Shown here in pieces: positions 58,449 through 64,000 of a DNA stretch of 64,000 nt. The notes beneath the pieces are model-generated. The model was not told the origin of the DNA. It saw nothing but the letters and a program-made list of their open reading frames with translations, and did not search any database. Position numbers and translations under genes: made by a program. Source of the DNA: Rhizophagus irregularis. Its lineage: Eukaryota; Glomeromycota; Glomeromycetes; Glomerales; Glomeraceae. Each line of letters begins with the position of its first letter. Position 1 is the first letter of the stretch. The stretch spans positions 186,001 through 250,000 of the forward strand of contig NC_089450.1 of NCBI RefSeq assembly GCF_026210795.1, read 5' to 3'.

Positions 58449-61400
58449 CAGTGTCTGAAATTCAAATTTTAAATCATGTGCGGAATGCGCACATTATTTG
58501 AAATTTTTATGTGCGCAATTTTTAAATGATGTGCGAAAAGCGTTTTTTTATGCATAATTCATTTTTCCAACAGACAATACTTAAAATTTAAAATTTTTTA
58601 TAAAAAAAAAAAATACTTGAAATTGTAAAAACCTTTATTATAAGTTTATAAAAATACCAATAAACACTATTATTCTTACATTATAATATAAAAATTCAAA
58701 TATTATTAGTGTTTACTCGTCGTACATGTTCATTTTTCCATTGATTAAATGCCTTATCCCAATTAAATTCTTCAATCTTATCGGGTGCATTTAAAAGTAT
58801 CGTTAAATGCATATCTAATGTCTCAACATTTAACCTATTACGTAATCTAGTTTTCGTCAACTTATGTTGAGAAAACACTCTTTCTACATTCGCATTCGAA
58901 AGTGGCACTAATAGAACAATATTAACCAAAATATTAACATTAGGAAATTGATTTTTAAATTGAGGACGAGTACTCCAAATATGATGCCACCCCTCGATTA
59001 TATCATAATTTCTAATCGATTTCATGATATGTTTAACCATCTGCCATTCCTTTTTACACTCTGAACTATTAATTAACGGCTGAACTGGTATACCATTTGA
59101 TTTATGTTTTTGATTTCCAAAGTGTTCGCATATTAATTTAAGTTCTTCTATTCCATATGAAGATAATGCGCTTTCTTGTAATGGTAATTCTTTTGGATCT
59201 AAAATTTTCATAGAATCATATAAATCATTACATGGAAAACGAGCTTGTAAGCTATGAACTAGGGCCTTTGCAAAATGAACAAAATCATCTGGTATATGAT
59301 TATTATAAAATGGGTTATTTTGTAAAAATTGCTGTAAATTTGTTCCATATATAGGCGGTTGATCATCAAAACCGATGAATTGAGTTTTTATCGTTGCTAT
59401 AGTAGCATCCAATGAAGATTTAACCTCCGACAAAGAAATAATATCTCGTTGAAATGTTTTACATAAAATAGTAAGAAGGTATGTTAAATCCGCCATATAC
59501 ATAGTTGAGATTTTAAATTTAGAATCTACCAATTCTAATAATTTTTTAGCTCGATCCCTATCTCTTTGATCACCAGCATGAAGACTGTCAAAATTTAAAG
59601 CATCAATTATTGAATCTAAAATTTGATATAAATTTTTGACTACATTAGATAAAGATAACCAACGTGTATTGATAATATTTAATATTGCTAACTGTGGATC
59701 ATCATTTGATTCTTGGATCATTTTTAAGTGTAACATTCTCTTATAAGATCCGCTAAAATATGAATATAATTCCTTGCATGTGGCTTCATATTTTTTAAAA
59801 TACTGAACTTCATTCGCTGCATCCTTTCCAACCAGATGAAGCCTATGAGATATGCAATGCACTGAGGTGAGAAACGGATTTAATTCCTTTAATTTTGCTG
59901 CTACACCATTTTTACGTCCTATTTTATAAATAATTTATAATTGATCAATAAATATTATATTTAATTAAATTTTTTTTTTACGATAGGTTTAATATTAAAA
60001 AATTTGCTAATAACTTACCAACCATTGTAGATGCACCATCACTGCCAAAATGGATTAAATTATCCAAATTAAGTCCATTATTTTGAATAAACTCCAAAAT
60101 TTGAGTTAGAATATTATCTGCGGTGCAATCTTCAAGTTCAATTAGCCCGATATACCTCAATACAGGAACATTATGTGAAAAATGTTTAGAAACCATAGCT
60201 AAATGCTTTTCATCAGAAATAGAAGTAGTTTCATCAATCATAATACTCCAAAACGGAGAATCATTGATTTCTTGATATAATTCTTGTTTGATTATACTTG
60301 TTATTGACTTTTCCATTTCTTTTCCTGAATTATGATTTTGATATGTACCATAACTTGAACAAGTTGAGTTTGTATTATCAACAAGCTGTCTTGGTAAAGC
60401 AACCACCTTTGGAGCAATAATATTTTGATTTTGTGATGGCATTATTAATTTACATAATTTTGGATATATTTCTAATGAGATATGGTTTTTTGCAGTAAAA
60501 TATACACACTGCATTTGGCGAACAATAATACCTTTTTCTTTATCATATTGCTTCGCAAACCCAACTGCAATTTTATTCTGACTTTCTTTTTGATTTTTTT
60601 CTGCTATTGAATGATCCTTTACTTTTAAGTGACGATCAAGTAAATCTTTTTTGTAAATTGTGATTCCTTTAGCCATTTGGTTAATAAATTTTGCTTTTTC
60701 ACACTAAGCACAAATCATAAAAGTTGTATCTTCAATTGTTCGATATTCTAGCCACTCATACGTTAATAGCCAACTTGGCTTTAGAGCACTAGCGGTTTTT
60801 TGCTTTTTTCCTGCTAAATTATCATCTTGATTTGGTTTATTTTTCCTTTTATTTGCGTTATTAACTTGATCATGTGTTTGTTTTTCTTTAGTATTTGCGG
60901 GTAAAAAATAGTTTTCCATTAGTAAATAATAAAAAGTTCAATGTGCAAAATATTCACACAAAATACGTTATTTTAAAATCCCCACGTACATAAATTTTAT
61001 TTGTAAACCTTATTTTAATTTACATGTTAATCATATCTAATAGGTAAAAAACCTTACACAGATAAATTTTAATGAAATTTTTAAATAAAATTACCAAACC
61101 CATTTACAAAAATATAGAAACTTTTTTTCATATTATATTTAAGTAATGTAAAATATAAAAATAAATGGTATGTGCGCGATGTGCGCAGATGTGCGCAAAT
61201 GTGCAGAAAATAAGCAATGATGTGCGGAAATGTGCAAAACTGTGCGGGATGTGCAGAAATGTGCGGAAAATAAGCAACGATGTGCAGAAATGTGCGGAAA
61301 TGTGCAAAAATGTGCGGGATGTGTGGAAATGTGCGGAGGTGCATACAAAATTTTTGTGTGCGCTTCGCGCACACAAAAACTTTTGATCATATGCAGAGTT

Positions 61401-61450
61401 TTAGGAAATTTGTGCGCGCGCACACTCCGCACATTGAATTTCAAACACTG
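58449..61450 (-). mobile_element. hAT transposon hAT-2, 3,002 bp, perfect 8-bp target duplication
   Basis: Ends CAGTGTCTGAAATTCAA and, reverse-complemented, CAGTGTTTGAAATTCAA; CAGTG...CACTG is a classical hAT end. The flanks are TATAACGC at 58441-58448 and 61451-61458. Below the right end (61165-61435) about twenty ATGTGCGG/ATGTGCAG/TGTGCGCA words are packed; below the left end (58476-58550) a few (CATGTGCGGAATGCGCACAT). The transposase gene fills the middle. It looks young: one base difference in the ends and an almost intact gene. Confidence 0.95.
58696..60919 (-). pseudogene. hAT-2 transposase, 707 codons, two exons, one in-frame TAG
   Basis: Exon 1 is 60919-60019, exon 2 is 59918-58696; the intron (GTAAGT...TAG, 100 nt) joins MVG|RKNGV in frame; total 2,124 nt. 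Order: basic N-terminus (MENYFLPANTKEKQ), a zinc finger with SWLLTYEWLEY...FMICA-CEKAKF...DRHLKVKDH, catalytic Asp in SIMIDETTSIS (about 229), the second Asp in HFGSDGASTM, the HCISHRLHLVGKDAA motif, NTRWLSL, and the dimerisation segment NANVERVFSQHKLTKTRLRN with the catalytic Glu (about 646). The style is that of the ZNF862-like/TTF hATs. The only lesion is TAG 60704-60706 inside the zinc finger (MICA-TAG-CEK), so activity would need reversion, readthrough or an error in the sequence. Confidence 0.88.
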
Positions 61451-61458
61451 TATAACGC

Positions 61459-64000
61459 TTAGCAACTGTAGAATAACATTTTAATGTTTTAGCTATTTTT
61501 TTTACAATTATAGCTATATATATTAATAAGCAAATGTAATTAATAAATATCACTTGTAAAACAAACACATATGTTTAAAAAATCTGAAGTTAATTTTTAT
61601 TATATTTTTGTAAAGTAATATATGAGAAAGAAGGCCAGCTAGCTAAATAAAAATGAAAGTAAAAAACAAGAGTAGCACCAGTATTATTTGATAAGCAGTT
61701 TAATATATATACTGTAGCATTTATAGGAGTACACAAGTTTAAAAATAATTAATAAACGTATATATTGATTTTATTTGTGAAAATAATAATCATACATGTC
61801 TAGATAATGTTAAAACATGGAAAAACTTTGGCAAGTATGACTAAGCAATCACAGTTGAAAAATTTCAGTAGTTGTGACCTTTGAGTAAAATTTGGCACAG
61901 GATAGTATTCATACATATAAGTTAAAAAAATCATGTACGTGTTCTAAAACAAAATGCTGATCACTTTTCAATATACAATAAAGTATGTACATTTTTTATT
62001 TTTCAGATACATTATATATAAAATTACAATAAAATTTCATATTCATTACTTCTTAACATATTAAGTATATAGAGATATAAAAATTATCAGAAGAAAATGC
62101 ATTAATTTTACTCTGACTAAAATTCTTATCACTTAAATAACAATTTACTTGTGAAATATCTGGAAATCTACATATGAAAGATGTAGGTGGTATAGTTTGA
62201 CCATTTCAATTTTTATGATTATTTCGATATTTGTAGTTTTTTGCAAGCTTTACAATGTGTTTCTACATTGCAAAGGTAAAAATTATGAAAATTATTTCAT
62301 TATAAATTCAAAGCAAAGATATCACATACTTCCAAAGCAATAACATGACTAATCGCAAACTTTACTAATAGGATTGAAGTCTTTTCAACTGGCAGCTTTA
62401 TTGTAAGAAATAGCCAAAAATGGTAAAATCCATCATACTGTAAGTTCATGAAAAATGATTCCATCTATTTACCTAGTTATCACAAAATTTTAATTCAATA
62501 ACATACTATAAAATATAACAACTTCTTTGTAAGAATATACTTATATTCAAAAATATATTAACTTCAGCCAAACTGTCTTTTCTTTATAATTGCATATTAA
62601 TCAATTTGCAGGTTTGCAACTGTGCTTTCATGATGTCCTTTTTTTGTTGGAGTAGTATACATTTTAGCAGTTTTATTTTTGAATTGAGAATTGTAATATC
62701 ATTAACTACATAAAAAAAGTCAGGCCTTTTTCTTGACTCTGGTATAACACAATTTAAGACAAGTTTGTACTCCCTTAGTAGATCAAAAAAGAAGAGTTTA
62801 TAATTGGATAAAGAACCATGTAATAGTACTCTTCTTCTGTTATTTTTTCCATTATGTTTGATGAAACTATTAGTAAGCCATTATATCTGTGTAATGTATC
62901 AGAGAAAGAACTTTGTGAACCACAAACTCGTAGATAGCAAACAAAATATGATGAAACAAGCATACTTATAAATTATTGAATAAGCATATTACATCTCTAC
63001 TTAGCTTCATTTTTCCACCATTCATAAAGATATCTTCACTAATGAAATGGTTACAAGTTGCTTCATGAAGAAACATTGAAATCTCTTGTGAAAGCAGAGA
63101 GTTTTTAATGGTATATGAATTTAATTTTGTAATTTCTGCCCATTCTCAATTCGTAAATATCTTAGGATATAGACATGGCCAACAGAAAACCATGATTGAT
63201 GATAATGCTCTAAATGAAATGATGAAAAATTTTAAAAATCTTGATATAATTAATCATTATAAATATGAATGTTATACTTTAGAAATACTTACAAAGATTC
63301 GTAAATATTTTCGTAATTTAGACTTTCTTGTTTCACTTTTCTGAGTACATCTTTTTGATAATTCTAAAATTTATCTGTTACATTAATATCACTGACTTTT
63401 CACTAAAAAAAAAAGAAAACTGAGATATGCACAAAATATAAACAAAAATCTGACGTGAAACATACTTTAACTGCTAGCTCGTATTGCAATTCTATTGAAA
63501 TATCATTAAGATCAAATTTTATTTTCTCATCCTCAACACTTATGGCTGAATTAATATACTCATCAAATGAGATATTAGACAATTTTGCCTGTATTGACTG
63601 TATTGTAAAAAATTATTTTTCAAAAGCATTATCATGATAATTAATAAACATAATTAGTACTTACTCTTTCAGAATAATTCAAACTATTTACTTTCCCTGC
63701 TTTTTGGTATTAAATTCTTTGGATTCATCAACTATTTACCCATCATTAATGATCACATCTTTTATATCATATAGTATACTATCTTGTAACTTGTTATTAA
63801 GGTTAACAGGTATGATCTCTGAGTTAGATAATGAATTCTCATCCTAGTATTTCTTCAAATTTCACAGAGCACTTTAGTATGATTTATTACTGCCATATTA
63901 GGATAAAAAATTTAATACTCACAGTAACATTAAGCTTGGGCTTATCACCTATAGCTAGGAGAAGAAGAGCATATTCTGACCTTTCTAGATAGTATAGAAG
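61459..64000. other. Intergenic, no recognised gene
   Basis: AT-rich. A plus ORF at 63108-63344 (78 aa, GYRHGQQKTMIDDNALNEMM...) and a minus ORF at 62775-62963 have somewhat coding-like composition but no motif I recognise. They may be exons of a gene running off the right edge. No tRNA, satellite or transposon end was recognised here. Confidence 0.35.

Noticed and set aside
61081-61484. Several overlapping Cys/His- or Cys-Ala-rich ORFs on both strands
   Set aside because: They are translations of the ATGTGCGG/TGTGCGCA subterminal array of hAT-2 in different frames, not genes.

Overview
The window looks like nuclear DNA of an arbuscular mycorrhizal fungus, most probably Rhizophagus or a close relative. 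It is AT-rich, its genes have many short GT-AG introns, and it carries lineage-typical items: a Crinkler-type N-terminal domain, a SAM plus nuclease-like gene, a Polinton/Maverick-type DNA polymerase, Tad/I-like LINEs with RNase H, and hAT and pogo elements. The species call is inference from family content and composition.

Only three genes appear intact and host-like, all in 13.4-20.8 kb: a seven-exon TMEM135-like membrane protein gene (minus strand), a twelve-exon severin/gelsolin-like actin-binding gene (minus) and a three-exon secreted S28 serine carboxypeptidase gene (plus). Exon phases close exactly in all three models.

0-10 kb holds a decayed SAM/nuclease-like gene, a Crinkler N-terminal remnant, a gag-like remnant, two small acidic/charged ORFs and a Polinton-type polB pseudogene split by two short DNA transposons. 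10-13 kb holds repeats and a LINE 3' remnant.

22.97-44.27 kb lies between two pogo-like terminal inverted repeats (CAGTCAACTC, TA target). This short element has been inflated to 21.3 kb by nested retroposition. One part is a head-to-tail array of about 1-kb tRNA-derived SINE units separated by one 14-bp target sequence. The other is a LINE-SINE-LINE chain in which four copies of the same 17-bp target duplication separate three insertions. A 5'-truncated LINE of a related family follows on the minus strand.

48.7-61.5 kb is rich in hAT-superfamily elements: two with transposase genes (2.3 and 3.0 kb, both with perfect 8-bp target duplications) and several non-autonomous ones. Each has its own short word repeated below the termini (GGTCAG, GACTCG, CTGAACTG, GCCGAAAC, AAAATCG, ATGTGCGG), while four non-autonomous families share an outermost end close to TARAGYTCCGAA. 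Conceptual removal of insertions rejoins small open frames at two places and the polB start at a third.

The main candidate for something undescribed is this modular hAT-like system: constant tips, swappable subterminal word arrays and shared internal cores. The second is the repeated retroposition into one regenerated target site.
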